This document shows, in pieces, positions 10,077-19,613 of a stretch of 64,000 bases of DNA. Both the position numbers and the translations under genes were made by a program. The stretch lies in assembly GCF_004214835.1 (NCBI RefSeq), contig NZ_PIQJ01000001.1:310001-374000 (forward strand), given 5' to 3'. Under the pieces are notes generated by a model. The model saw only the letters and a list, made by a program, of their open reading frames with translations, searched no databases and was not told where the DNA came from. The stretch is from Pseudidiomarina tainanensis (GTDB lineage Bacteria > Pseudomonadota > Gammaproteobacteria > Enterobacterales > Alteromonadaceae). Numbering within the stretch: the first letter of the stretch is position 1; each line of letters starts with the position of its first letter.

Positions 10077-11962
10077 TAATCTTGTGCCTCTTGTAGCGCT
10101 TCCTCAGCCGTCATCCATTCTTCTTCGGCTGCTGCGAGATTGGCTTGTGCCTGCGCTTGTTGCTGCAGAATATCAGCTAATTCCGCTTTGCGTGCCGCTT
10201 CATAGAGTCCGGTGTCCGCGAGCAATGCGTTAAGCTCAGCCAATTGTTGTTCGGCTTGATGAAGTGCCTTCTCCGCTTTGGTAACGCGATCTTTTAGTGG
10301 TTTCAGTGCTTGTCGTCGTTCCGCAGCTTGACGTTTCTCGGCTTTCTTGTCCGCCTTTCCGCTCCCGTTGTTGGTACTTGAAACTGATAGTTGTGCCTGC
10401 TGCTTCAGCCAATCATGGTAGGCATCTAAATCACCAGCAAATGGCTCGACTTGCTGGTGCGCAACCAAATAGAATTCATCGACTGTGGTGCGCAATAAAT
10501 GACGGTCGTGCGACACAATAACCATAGCGCCGGTGAAATCTTGCAGAGCATAGACCAGTGCCTCACGCATACTGCTATCAAGATGGTTGGTCGGCTCATC
10601 GAGTAATAACAGATTCGGTTTTTGATAGACAATCAGCGCCAACACTAAGCGCGCCTTTTCGCCGCCTGACATGGGGCCGACCAGGCTGGTAGCCGCATCG
10701 CCAGAGAATCCGAAGCCACCAATAAAATCTCGCAGCTGCTGTTCGGTTGCAAATTTATCCAACCGTTGTAGATGCTGTAACGGTGTTGCTTGCGCATCAA
10801 GCGTTTCAAGTTGGTGCTGCGCGAAATAGCCGAGTTTTATGCCTGGATTTAGGGCAACAACACCACCTTGTGCCGTTAACTCCCCAGCAAGTAGTTTGAC
10901 TAGGGTCGATTTACCGGCGCCATTGCGACCCAGCAAACCGATACGACTACCTGGCACGAGGTTAAACTGAATATTCTTCAAAATAACCGTATCGCCGTAA
11001 CCCGCTTGCACTTTGTCCAGCGTTAATAATGGATTGGGTAGCTGCTCCGGCTCTTTAAAGTTGAATTGAAAGCCGCTGGCGGCACGCAAAGGGGCACTTG
11101 CTTGCAAACGTTCAAGTGCTTTGATGCGGCTTTGTGCTTGCTTGGCTTTGCTCGCTTTGTAGCGAAAACGGTCAATGTAACTCTGCAAGTGTTTGCGTTG
11201 CGCTTGCTCTTTTTCAAACTGCGCTTGCTGCTGTGCCAATTGCTCGGCTTGCTGGCGCTCAAAACTACTGTAGTTGCCGCTGAAACTGGTCGCGCGCTGA
11301 TGCTCTATCAGCACAATTTGTTGAGCAATCGCATCAAGAAAATCGCGATCGTGCGAGATAACGATCAGTGTGCCAGTAAAGCGCTGCAACCAATCTTCAA
11401 GCCAAAAAATCGCATCAACATCCAAGTGGTTGGTCGGCTCATCGAGTAAGAGTAAATCGGCACGAGCGATCAACGCTTGCGCTAAGTTGAGTCGCATCCG
11501 CCAACCACCAGAAAATGACTTCACCGGCGCATAGATTTGCTCAGGTTGGAAACCCAAGCCTGCTAATAGCGCAGCTGCACGAGCTGGCGCTTCATAGCCC
11601 CCAATCGTAGCTATCGCATCATGCAAGTGGCCAATGGCGTTGCCGTCATGCTTGACTTCGGCGTCGGCTAATTGTTTTTCGAGGTCTCGCAGCTCTTTAT
11701 CGCCATCAAGTACGTAGTCAATAGCAGACTGCTCAAGCGCTGGGGTTTCTTGCTTTACACTGGCAATACGCCAACCGCTTGGCAACTCACAGGAGCCTTG
11801 CTCAACGCTAAGTTCGCCGCGCAGCAACGCAAACAATGATGATTTACCCGTACCATTGCGACCCACAAGACCCACGTGATGGCCAGGGAATATGGTAATG
11901 TTAGCGTCTTCGAGCAATAACTTGCCGCCGCGCATTAACGACATCGCGCGAATGTTTATCAT
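10076..11962 (-). CDS. yheS: ABC-F family ATPase YheS
   Basis: 628 residues, two ABC domains in one chain and no membrane segments, as in ribosome-associated ABC-F factors. Domain 1: Walker [13 protein letters not shown], signature [15 protein letters not shown], Walker [13 protein letters not shown]. An Arg/Gln-rich linker follows ([20 protein letters not shown]), the P-site tRNA interaction motif region of ABC-F proteins. Domain 2: [12 protein letters not shown] and [15 protein letters not shown]-terminal coiled coil spans about 530-628. I start at ATG 11962, preceded by AGGA; a longer frame to 12004 adds 14 unconserved residues. Confidence 0.94.
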   Translation of the reverse strand: MINIRAMSLMRGGKLLLEDANITIFPGHHVGLVGRNGTGKSSLFALLRGELSVEQGSCELPSGWRIASVKQETPALEQSAIDYVLDGDKELRDLEKQLADAEVKHDGNAIGHLHDAIATIGGYEAPARAAALLAGLGFQPEQIYAPVKSFSGGWRMRLNLAQALIARADLLLLDEPTNHLDVDAIFWLEDWLQRFTGTLIVISHDRDFLDAIAQQIVLIEHQRATSFSGNYSSFERQQAEQLAQQQAQFEKEQAQRKHLQSYIDRFRYKASKAKQAQSRIKALERLQASAPLRAASGFQFNFKEPEQLPNPLLTLDKVQAGYGDTVILKNIQFNLVPGSRIGLLGRNGAGKSTLVKLLAGELTAQGGVVALNPGIKLGYFAQHQLETLDAQATPLQHLQRLDKFATEQQLRDFIGGFGFSGDAATSLVGPMSGGEKARLVLALIVYQKPNLLLLDEPTNHLDSSMREALVYALQDFTGAMVIVSHDRHLLRTTVDEFYLVAHQQVEPFAGDLDAYHDWLKQQAQLSVSSTNNGSGKADKKAEKRQAAERRQALKPLKDRVTKAEKALHQAEQQLAELNALLADTGLYEAARKAELADILQQQAQAQANLAAAEEEWMTAEEALQEAQD

Positions 11963-12031
11963 GGGTAGTCCTAAACTTGGTGTTCGACTCAGTTTCTGCG
12001 ACAATTATACCTGATAGCCACAGAGGTGAAT

Positions 12032-12274
12032 ATGACTCAAACTCGTAAACGTTTTATCGCTGGCGCTGAATGTCCAGCATGTCATGCGCACGACACATTG
12101 TTGCTCAAAATAACCGGCGAGCAAGAAGAAGTCAGTTGTGTTGAGTGCGGCCACACGTTTTCCGAGCGTGGAGCAAAGCCACCAGCGGCACAGCAAGCCC
12201 CCGCAAATGCACCAACCGCATCGGGTAAGAGTGTCGAATCAGAAAGCATTATCGGAATTTTCAAACCCGAATAA
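12032..12274 (+). CDS. yheV: YheV family zinc-ribbon protein
   Basis: 80 residues. N-terminal KRFIAGAECPAC is followed by VSCVECGH, so C14, C17, C36 and C39 form a zinc ribbon; the C-terminus ends IIGIFKPE, as in E. coli YheV (IIGIFHPD). A low-complexity Ala/Pro stretch separates them. ATG at 12032 has AGAGG just upstream; a GTG at 12026 is less likely. Function unknown. It is divergent from yheS. Confidence 0.9.
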   Translation: MTQTRKRFIAGAECPACHAHDTLLLKITGEQEEVSCVECGHTFSERGAKPPAAQQAPANAPTASGKSVESESIIGIFKPE

Positions 12275-12341
12275 TTGCCATTGCAGAGCTTGTGATTAGC
12301 CGCTACTGTAATGTTTCTTACATTCATCAAAAGGTATGGTC

Positions 12342-12752
12342 ATGAATCATCTCGTCTATGCGGGTGTTTGGGTTATCTTAGCCACAGTGATGGTGCAATG
12401 GATTATCGCCAGTGGCAGCAAGGCTAAGCAGCCGGGCGCTATTCCCGGCAAAATTAATGAAAGTCTGAGCCATCATTCCTTTGTTTTTCGTGCTCATCGC
12501 ACATTTCAAAACAGTATTGAGAATGTTCCGTTCTTTCTTGGCGCTGTATTCCTCGCAATTTTCACCGGTGTCGACTCACAGTGGTTCGCCATATCGGTTT
12601 GGGCATTTGCATTCGCCCGTATCATTCATATGTTGCTGTACTACGGTATTGCGACAGAGCGGAATCCGAGCCCGCGTAGTTATTTTTTCATGATTGGCAT
12701 CATCGCGAATATTGCCGTGTTAGTGCAAATCGCCATTAAATTATTGGCTTAA
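12342..12752 (+). CDS. MAPEG family membrane protein
   Basis: 136 residues with four hydrophobic segments (about 2-24, 56-72, 77-97 and 111-135). The MAPEG signature is visible: RAHRTFQNSIENVPFF after the first membrane helix and FAFARIIHMLLYYG before the last. The family includes glutathione-dependent membrane enzymes in eukaryotes; bacterial members mostly lack a known substrate. AAAGGT precedes the ATG at 12342; an ATG at 12336 is also in frame. It lies 23 bp before the M14 peptidase gene. Confidence 0.82.
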   Translation: MNHLVYAGVWVILATVMVQWIIASGSKAKQPGAIPGKINESLSHHSFVFRAHRTFQNSIENVPFFLGAVFLAIFTGVDSQWFAISVWAFAFARIIHMLLYYGIATERNPSPRSYFFMIGIIANIAVLVQIAIKLLA

Positions 12753-12775
12753 AACGAGATTCAAAAGGTTCAACA

Positions 12776-13690
12776 ATGACAGAGCAGCAGTACCCAATCG
12801 GCACGCCTGGGCAACCATGGGGTGCCGAAGAAAAGCAGCAATGGCTACAACAACAATCTGTTAAGCGCTCATACTTTGACGATGTTGTAACGCAAATTAA
12901 TCAACTGCATGATCAATTTGATGTCGAACAGTATGGTGCGTTGGAATATCCCAATAATACGTTCCCGTTGTTTTTGCTGAAAACGCGTGATTGGGATGAT
13001 AAGAAACCAAATGTTTTGGTCACCGGCGGTGTGCATGGCTACGAAACATCGGGTGTTCATGGTGCTTTAGCATTTGCCAAGCAACATGCTGAGCATTACA
13101 GCCAATGGTTCAACATTCTGATTGCGCCATGTATTAGCCCATGGGGATATGAAACCATCAATCGCTGGAATCCGTCGGCGATTGATCCGAATCGTTCGTT
13201 TAAAGAAAATAGTCCTGCGGGCGAGTGCGCCGCAATCATGGATTATCTTGCCAGCCATAAGCTTGAATTTGTCATGCATATTGATCTGCATGAAACCACT
13301 GATACTGATAATTCTGAGTTTCGCCCAGCGCTTGCTGCTCGCGACGGTAAAGTAAATACCAATTGGAATATTCCGGATGGTTTTTATACGGTAGGGAACT
13401 CGGAAAAACCAACCCCAGAATTCCAAAAGGCGATTATAGATTCCGTACGTCAGGTAACTCATATCGCGCCCGCCGACGACGAAGGCAAAATCATTGGTGC
13501 ACCTGTCGAGCAAGAGGGCGTGATTCACTACGCTGGTAAAGAGCTCGGTTTATGTATGGGCTTAACCGATGCGCCTTACGTGAGCACAACCGAAGTATAT
13601 CCTGATAGCGCCAATGCCTCTCCAGAAGAGTGTATTGAAGCGCAAGTTGCCGCTGTCAAAGGTGCTTTAGAATACATGCGCAAGCAATAA
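12776..13690 (+). CDS. M14-family zinc metallopeptidase or succinylglutamate desuccinylase/aspartoacylase-like hydrolase
   Basis: 304 residues, no signal peptide, so cytoplasmic. The metal site fits the M14 fold: H87-xx-E90 in GGVHGYE and the later H168/H172 in MHIDLHE, with DPNRSF (about 138-143) in the substrate Arg loop and a late Glu in STTEVYPDS as catalytic candidate. The overall style matches bacterial M14 proteins annotated as carboxypeptidase or deacylase; the substrate cannot be told from sequence. RBS AAAAGG. It follows the MAPEG gene closely and may be co-transcribed. Confidence 0.78.
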   Translation: MTEQQYPIGTPGQPWGAEEKQQWLQQQSVKRSYFDDVVTQINQLHDQFDVEQYGALEYPNNTFPLFLLKTRDWDDKKPNVLVTGGVHGYETSGVHGALAFAKQHAEHYSQWFNILIAPCISPWGYETINRWNPSAIDPNRSFKENSPAGECAAIMDYLASHKLEFVMHIDLHETTDTDNSEFRPALAARDGKVNTNWNIPDGFYTVGNSEKPTPEFQKAIIDSVRQVTHIAPADDEGKIIGAPVEQEGVIHYAGKELGLCMGLTDAPYVSTTEVYPDSANASPEECIEAQVAAVKGALEYMRKQ

Positions 13691-13793
13691 TTAACAGAAT
13701 CGTTATTTTTGCAAACGGAATGCAGTACTACGTAGATGAGCCCAACATCACGTAGACCGAAAATTATAAGGGCAAATAAAAAGGAAAAATAAC

Positions 13794-14162
13794 ATGAATT
13801 GGTATCTTGCCGTTCTAAAAAAATATGCCGTGTTCAGTGGTCGCGCGCGCCGCTCTGAATATTGGTTCTTTGTTTTGTTTAACGTCATTATTGGATTTGT
13901 GCTTGGCTTCATTGATGGCATTTTAGGGCTCGGTAACCCAGAGGCCGGTGTGGGTGTGCTGGGGACAATTTATAGCTTAGCTGTACTAATACCATCGATT
14001 GCAGTTGGTGTGCGTCGTTTGCATGACACCGACCGGTCAGGTTGGTGGTTATTGATTGGCTTAATTCCGCTGATTGGTGCCATTGTATTGATTGTCTTCT
14101 TTGTCATGGATAGCACGCCAGGCGACAACCGCTTTGGTCCAAATCCAAAGGCCGTTGCATGA
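13794..14162 (+). CDS. DUF805 membrane protein
   Basis: 122 residues with the DUF805 pattern: N-terminal WYLAVLKKYAVFSGRARRSEYW, then four hydrophobic helices, with GVRRLHDTDRSGWW between helices 3 and 4 and a tail ending FGPNP. E. coli YhaH/YhaI belong to the same family. Function unknown. RBS AAAAGGAAA. Its stop overlaps the ATG of the next gene (ATGA), so translation is coupled. Confidence 0.88.
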   Translation: MNWYLAVLKKYAVFSGRARRSEYWFFVLFNVIIGFVLGFIDGILGLGNPEAGVGVLGTIYSLAVLIPSIAVGVRRLHDTDRSGWWLLIGLIPLIGAIVLIVFFVMDSTPGDNRFGPNPKAVA

Positions 14163-14569
14163 AGCCAAGAATCTCCTTTATTACCTTAACGGTGGATAAT
14201 TTGGAGCAAGCCGTCGCGTTTTATCGCGACGGCTTAGGCTGGCCAACGGAAGGTATTATTGGCGAGCAATACGAAAATGGTGCTGCGGCATTTTTTAAGC
14301 TTGAAAATAACTTGATGTTTGCGCTGTGGCCGCGCCAAAGTTTGGCGAATGATAGCGGTTTACCGCTGGGTAAAGCCGAACCTACGCATGTTTTGTTGGC
14401 ACACAATGTTGATTCAGGAGCCGCTGTTGATGCTGTTCTTTATGAAGCGAAAGCGGCAGGTGCAAGTTGGGTCAAGCTGGCGCAAACCACTTCATGGGGC
14501 GGTTATGCAGGCTACTTTATGGACCCCGAAAAACATTTATGGGAAGTGGTATACAATCCGTATATATGA
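14159..14569 (+). CDS. VOC (glyoxalase/bleomycin-resistance fold) family protein
   Basis: 136 residues, two beta-alpha-beta-beta-beta modules: ISFITLTVDNLEQAVAFYRD at the N-terminus and GYAGYFMDPEKHLWEVVYNP at the C-terminus, the latter with the Glu of the usual metal site. The substrate is unknown; family members include glyoxalases, dioxygenases and antibiotic-binding proteins. Start and stop overlap DUF805 and DUF1415 as ATGA on each side, forming a tight three-gene set. Confidence 0.85.
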   Translation: MKPRISFITLTVDNLEQAVAFYRDGLGWPTEGIIGEQYENGAAAFFKLENNLMFALWPRQSLANDSGLPLGKAEPTHVLLAHNVDSGAAVDAVLYEAKAAGASWVKLAQTTSWGGYAGYFMDPEKHLWEVVYNPYI

Positions 14570-15126
14570 CAACTGATAACACCGCGCATATTATCGCGCA
14601 GACCAAAGCTTGGGTTGACCAAGTTATCGTCCAATTTAATTTATGTCCTTTTGCCCGCCGTGAAGTTGAGCAGGAAACTATCCATTATCACGTAGAACCG
14701 AGCGCCGATTTAGCTCGGCAACTGCAAACGCTATTGCAACTACTTAAACAACTCGACACCAACACTGACATTGCGACCACCCTGTTAGTATTGCCCGAAG
14801 GCGTTGACGATTTTGATGATTATCTCGATTTAGTTGATTACGCAGAGCGTTTACTCGAACTTGAAGGGTACGATGGTGTTTATCAGCTGGCGACGTTTCA
14901 CCCTCACTATCAATTTGCCGATAGCGATGCTGACGATGCTGCGAACTATACTAATCGCGCGCCATATCCAATGTTGCATGTGCTGCGTGAAGAGAGCGTC
15001 GCCAATGCGCTAGCAAGCTACACTAAGCCCGAGTGTATTCCAGAGCGCAATATTGATTTTGCTCGGCAAAAAGGCGCTGAATTTTTTGCTAAGATTCTTG
15101 CAGATATCAAAAAATCAGAACAATAA
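14566..15126 (+). CDS. DUF1415 family protein
   Basis: 186 residues. Conserved features of the family are visible: a Trp-containing start, NLCPFARREV, LLVLPEGVDDFDDYLDLVDY, and YDGVYQLATFHPHYQFA. Cytoplasmic, function unknown. The ATG at 14566 overlaps the stop of the VOC gene; the frame stays open further upstream, but that stretch lies inside the VOC gene. The next gene, a P-type ATPase, starts 24 bp later with its own GGAGG. Confidence 0.85.
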   Translation: MTTDNTAHIIAQTKAWVDQVIVQFNLCPFARREVEQETIHYHVEPSADLARQLQTLLQLLKQLDTNTDIATTLLVLPEGVDDFDDYLDLVDYAERLLELEGYDGVYQLATFHPHYQFADSDADDAANYTNRAPYPMLHVLREESVANALASYTKPECIPERNIDFARQKGAEFFAKILADIKKSEQ

Positions 15127-15150
15127 GCGTAAGACGACTGTGGAGGACTT

Positions 15151-17838
15151 ATGCAAACACAATGGCATGCCATGTCATCTGCAGATGTTCTTCAGCACAC
15201 GCAGAGTAATCAGCAGGGCTTAACGTCAGATGAAGCGCAACGCCGACGACAACAGCAAGGTCCGAATACGCTCCCGACTATCAAACCTGAACCCGCATGG
15301 CTGCGATTAGCGCGGCAATTTCATAACGTCCTCATATATGTCCTCATTGGCGCAACTGGCGTCACGCTGTTGCTTCAGCATTATGTTGATGCAGGGGTTA
15401 TTTTTGCCGTTATTATCATTAACGCAATCATTGGTTATTACCAAGAAGGGAAGGCTGAATCGGCGATTGCTGGCTTGCGACACATGCTGGCTCCGACTGC
15501 TTTGGTTGTGCGTGACGGCAAGCAATATCACATTCCAGCTGAGCAGTTAGTTGTCGGTGATATTGTGATTCTGGAGGCTGGTGCCCGAGTGCCCGCTGAT
15601 TTACGTTTACTCGAAACGCATAGCCTGCAGGTTCAAGAGGCGTTACTGACCGGCGAATCTGCAGCAGTGAACAAGCAAATCGACTTGCTGGCGGAGCAAA
15701 CTCCGTTAGGTAGTCGTGCTTGTATGGCGTATCTCGGTACTTGGGTGACCACAGGTCATGCGCAAGGGGTTGTCACTGCTACCGGGTCGAATACTGAGTT
15801 TGGGCATATTGGCGTGATGCTTAGTGAAGTATCGCGGCTAACGACACCGCTCGTTGAGCAAACCGCGCGATTTTCAAAGTGGCTGACGTTTTTGATTTTA
15901 ATCAGTGCCGGAATTTTGCTCGCTTATGCTAGCTGGCTAGAACTAAAGCCCTTTGCTGAATTGTTTATGATTATGGTGAGTATCGCCGTTGCTGCAATTC
16001 CGGAAGGTTTGCCGGCGGTGATGACGATAACACTTGCGGTCGGGGTGCAAGCGATGGCGAAGCGTCACGCTATCGTGCGTCATCTGCCGAGCATTGAAAC
16101 CTTGGGCGCGGTTTCAGTGATCTGTACCGACAAAACCGGAACGTTAACGCGCAATGAAATGATGGTTGCTGCACTGACAACCGCAGGAGCTCAGCTCACG
16201 GTATCGGGTGATGGTTATGCGCCCGATGGTGCGGTGATTGATACTGCCACGCCAGCGTCGAACCGTCTTAGTAGCGATATGAACGATGCTGGTCGAATTG
16301 CCATGCTTTGTAACGATGCACAATTGCATCAAGCAGAAGACGGTTGGCAGGTTGTGGGCGATCCAATGGAAGGGGCGTTACTTGCGTTTGCGGCGAAGCT
16401 CGGCTGGTCGCTCGATCACGACCGTCGCCAATGGCATCGCCATGATGAAATTCCGTTCGATGCAGAATCACGTTATATGGCCACGTTAAATCATGATCAT
16501 CGCGGCAACGCTTTCATTCATGTTAAAGGCGCTCCAGAACAGGTGCTCAGCATGTGTTCACACCAGCTTGTTGGCAATCAATCGGAACATTTGGTTCACG
16601 AATATTGGCTGAATCAGGCACAACAACTTGCCGCCCAGGGGTTACGGGTATTAGCACTGGCGCAGCGGCCAGTGACTGATTCAAAAGTCGTGCTAGAGCA
16701 GGCTGATGTAAATGAAGGCTTAATCTTGGTAGGGTTGGTTGGCCTGATAGACCCGCCGCGGAACGAGACGATTGCGGCAATCCAGCAGTGCCAACAGGCC
16801 GGGATTGGGGTCAAAATGATTACGGGTGATCACCCAGGGACCGCCGCAGCGATTGCTCGGCAAGTTGGAATTGAAAACGCTGAGAACGTATTAACCGGGA
16901 CCGATCTCGATCAGTTATCGGACCACGAGTTTCATGAGGCGATGCAACATACGCATGTATTTGCTCGTACGAGTCCTGCGCATAAACTACGGTTAGTTCA
17001 AGCATTACAAGCGCAACAGCACATTGTGGCGATGACCGGTGATGGTGTGAACGACGCACCGGCGTTGAAGCGAGCCGATGTTGGCATTGTGATGGGAATT
17101 CGTGGAAGTGAAGCCACCAAACAAGCTGCTGATGTTGTGCTGACGGATGATAACTTCGCCTCGATCGTTGCTGCCATCTCGCAAGGGCGTACCGTGTATG
17201 ACAATCTCAAAAAAGTAATCAGCTGGGATATACCAACCAGCGTCGGAGAATCGATGGCAATTATTATTGCGTTGTTACTCGGTTTGGCGTTACCGATTAC
17301 GCCCGTGCAACTATTGTGGGTCAATCTGGTGACGGCGATTACCTTAGGGCTGACATTAGCGTTTGAACCGACTGAACCCAATAGCATGTGTCGCCCGCCA
17401 CGACATCGCTCCGAACCACTGCTACGTGGTGCTTTGGTCTGGCATGTTGTGTTTGTTTCGGTGTTATTTGTCAGTGCACTTTATGGCGCTTTTCAATACG
17501 CCCTCAATCAAGGGCAGAGCATTGAAGTTGCGCGCAGTATGGCGCTCAATACCGCGGTTGTGTTAGAAATTTTCCACCTTTTCTTTATTCGTAATATTTA
17601 TGGTCCATCGTTCACATGGCGAGCTTTACGTGGCACACGGGCACTCTGGCTTGCCATCATCTTGGTATTATTAGCCCAAGCACTGGTGACGTATCTTCCG
17701 GCCGCGCAAAAACTGTTAGGCATTGCGGCGCTGAACTGGCAGCAAGTCGGCTTGGTCATGTGTCTTGGAGTAGCGTTGCTTTTGATTGTCGAGCTCGAAA
17801 AACAAATTCGCACTCGCGTATTCAACTGGCGACTCTAA
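15151..17838 (+). CDS. P2-type cation-transporting ATPase (PMA1/CtpF-like)
   Basis: 895 residues, inner membrane. Order: N-terminal cation-ATPase domain, TM1-2 (about 60-97), actuator domain with LLTGES (165-170), TM3-4 with AAIPEGLPAV (281-290), phosphorylation site D327 in ICTDKTGTLT, nucleotide-binding domain with KGAPEQ, hinge GDGVNDAPALKRADVGIVMG, and C-terminal TM5-10. TM6 reads LLWVNLVTAITLGLTLAFEP; the Asp that binds Ca2+ in SERCA (NLVTDG) is absent, as in CtpF-like pumps. The transported ion is therefore uncertain (Ca2+, Na+ or other). RBS TGGAGGA. Confidence 0.9.
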   Translation: MQTQWHAMSSADVLQHTQSNQQGLTSDEAQRRRQQQGPNTLPTIKPEPAWLRLARQFHNVLIYVLIGATGVTLLLQHYVDAGVIFAVIIINAIIGYYQEGKAESAIAGLRHMLAPTALVVRDGKQYHIPAEQLVVGDIVILEAGARVPADLRLLETHSLQVQEALLTGESAAVNKQIDLLAEQTPLGSRACMAYLGTWVTTGHAQGVVTATGSNTEFGHIGVMLSEVSRLTTPLVEQTARFSKWLTFLILISAGILLAYASWLELKPFAELFMIMVSIAVAAIPEGLPAVMTITLAVGVQAMAKRHAIVRHLPSIETLGAVSVICTDKTGTLTRNEMMVAALTTAGAQLTVSGDGYAPDGAVIDTATPASNRLSSDMNDAGRIAMLCNDAQLHQAEDGWQVVGDPMEGALLAFAAKLGWSLDHDRRQWHRHDEIPFDAESRYMATLNHDHRGNAFIHVKGAPEQVLSMCSHQLVGNQSEHLVHEYWLNQAQQLAAQGLRVLALAQRPVTDSKVVLEQADVNEGLILVGLVGLIDPPRNETIAAIQQCQQAGIGVKMITGDHPGTAAAIARQVGIENAENVLTGTDLDQLSDHEFHEAMQHTHVFARTSPAHKLRLVQALQAQQHIVAMTGDGVNDAPALKRADVGIVMGIRGSEATKQAADVVLTDDNFASIVAAISQGRTVYDNLKKVISWDIPTSVGESMAIIIALLLGLALPITPVQLLWVNLVTAITLGLTLAFEPTEPNSMCRPPRHRSEPLLRGALVWHVVFVSVLFVSALYGAFQYALNQGQSIEVARSMALNTAVVLEIFHLFFIRNIYGPSFTWRALRGTRALWLAIILVLLAQALVTYLPAAQKLLGIAALNWQQVGLVMCLGVALLLIVELEKQIRTRVFNWRL

Positions 17839-17914
17839 ATTCACCCTAAAGAATTGTGGTTATTCGCCGATAATGAAAGTCATCTGAAGTTGTAAAATAG
17901 GCCAGCGAATAACC

Positions 17915-18739
17915 ATGAACTTATCCACTCTGCTTGGCATGCTCTCTGGCATTGCCATTGTTGTCCTTTCCATTTTTCTTACCGCCGCAGATGCGTGGGC
18001 ATTTGTGAATTTGCCAGGTCTTGCCATTGTGCTCGGTGGTACTTTCGCCGCAACTTTATTGGCGTATCCGTTACGCGAAGTGGTGCGGGTATTCAAAATT
18101 TTGTGGATTGTGCTTCGCAACGAGAAAATGTACGCCCATGATGATCAAAAAGAGCTGGTCGAAGTTGCACGACAACTCGTGCAGGGGCGTATCGCGAACG
18201 CCGAAGACCAGCTGGCACAAGTCAAAAATCCATTTTTAAAAACCGGTCTACAACTCCTCATTGATCGCACCCCAACACAAGACATCGCCGAGTTACTTGA
18301 ATGGCGGATCTTAAAAATGAAAATAAAAGAGCGTGCCGAAGCACAGGTGTATCGCACTATGGCGGCATTTGCGCCAGCGTTCGGGATGCTGGGAACCTTG
18401 GTTGGCCTCGTCAACATGTTGCATGGTATGGGCAGTAGTAGCATGACTGAGATCGGCGTGGATATGGCATTCGCATTGTTGACGACACTATATGGCGTGG
18501 TATTAGCCAATATGTTTTTTAAGCCAATAGCGATTAAATTTGAACGTCGCACCGAGCGTCGCGTACAGCTAATGAACATGATTCTTGAAGGGATTTTACT
18601 GATTGCTCGCGGACGTAGCCCAGGATACATTCGTGAATATTTAGCAACGTTCTTTGCGCATGTTGAAGACGAGCTCGATATCGACGAGCACCAAGCATTG
18701 CAGAATAACGCTGCAGCTCCGGCTCAAGAGCGGAGTTAA
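17915..18739 (+). CDS. motA: flagellar motor stator protein MotA/PomA type
   Basis: 274 residues, inner membrane, four hydrophobic segments (about 4-22, 30-51, 147-170 and 181-202). The MotA/TolQ/ExbB core is clear: APAFGMLGTLVGLVNML in TM3 and ALLTTLYGVVLANMFFKPIA in TM4, with the conserved prolines needed for torque. A cytoplasmic loop rich in charged residues (about 60-145) contacts the rotor. It is co-transcribed with motB, two bases apart. Whether it uses H+ or Na+ cannot be decided from sequence by eye. No other flagellar gene lies in the window. Confidence 0.88.
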   Translation: MNLSTLLGMLSGIAIVVLSIFLTAADAWAFVNLPGLAIVLGGTFAATLLAYPLREVVRVFKILWIVLRNEKMYAHDDQKELVEVARQLVQGRIANAEDQLAQVKNPFLKTGLQLLIDRTPTQDIAELLEWRILKMKIKERAEAQVYRTMAAFAPAFGMLGTLVGLVNMLHGMGSSSMTEIGVDMAFALLTTLYGVVLANMFFKPIAIKFERRTERRVQLMNMILEGILLIARGRSPGYIREYLATFFAHVEDELDIDEHQALQNNAAAPAQERS

Positions 18740-18741
18740 GC

Positions 18742-19509
18742 ATGGCATCTGAACCCACGTTAAACGATTTAATGGAACGTCACGCGGGTGCACCAGTAGC
18801 AACCAATCGTGAGCGTTTGCAAAGTATCGATGATGGCACACAAAATATAACGACACGAATGTTGAGCCGCACCCCTAAAAGTCATCTGGATGAACCATCC
18901 GATACGAATCAGGAAGAAGACAGTTGGGTGACAACCTATATGGATTTGTTGACGTTGCTTCTCGTGTTATTTGTCGTGTTACTAGCGAATGCCGATTTGT
19001 CGGGTAAAAAGCAATCAGCACAGCAGAGCATGATGGCCGCACAAAATGGTTTAGGTGCCATGCAGTCGCGTATTCAAGAGCAGTTCGCTGGCGCTGGGTT
19101 AGGTGATTCGGTCAACGTGAGTTTATCGCCAGGTAAACTCAATATACGCTTGAACGACAAAATCTTATTCGACAGTGGTGAAGCTGAGTTTAATCAACAA
19201 GCTGCACGTGTGATGCACCCCCTGCTGAGTACATTGGCCGATTCAAATCTGCAAATTAGTGTCGAAGGTCATACTGATAATATTCCCATCAGTACGGCGC
19301 GTTTTCCGAGTAACTGGGAGTTGTCAGCAGCGCGGGCTATTTCGATTGTACGCTTTTTGCAAACCAATGGTATTGCTGCTGAGCGCCTTCGCGCGATTGG
19401 CTATGCGGATAGTCAGCCGTTACAATCGAACGACACCGCTGAGGGACGTAGTGAAAACCGTCGAGTGAATCTCATTTTGACCGAAGCACCGACGTCTTCT
19501 GAGGAATAA
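18742..19509 (+). CDS. motB: flagellar motor stator protein MotB (OmpA-like peptidoglycan-binding domain)
   Basis: 255 residues. One membrane helix (about 63-85) with the ion-binding D68 in TTYMDLLTLLLVLFVVLLA. A periplasmic plug or linker follows, then an OmpA/MotB peptidoglycan-binding domain: ISVEGHTDNIPI, FPSNWELSAARAISIVRFL, GYADSQPL and EGRSENRRVNLIL. The cytoplasmic N-terminus (about 60 residues) is longer than in many MotB proteins. It pairs with MotA to form the stator that couples ion flow to rotation. Confidence 0.9.
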   Translation: MASEPTLNDLMERHAGAPVATNRERLQSIDDGTQNITTRMLSRTPKSHLDEPSDTNQEEDSWVTTYMDLLTLLLVLFVVLLANADLSGKKQSAQQSMMAAQNGLGAMQSRIQEQFAGAGLGDSVNVSLSPGKLNIRLNDKILFDSGEAEFNQQAARVMHPLLSTLADSNLQISVEGHTDNIPISTARFPSNWELSAARAISIVRFLQTNGIAAERLRAIGYADSQPLQSNDTAEGRSENRRVNLILTEAPTSSEE

Positions 19510-19613
19510 GCAAAGATTTACTTAATCCTTTCACAAAACGGATTGTCCGTATTTGCGCTGCTCGCTAAGATCCACCCGTTATTTTAACGGTCAGCTAAGT
19601 GGGGAGCGCAACC

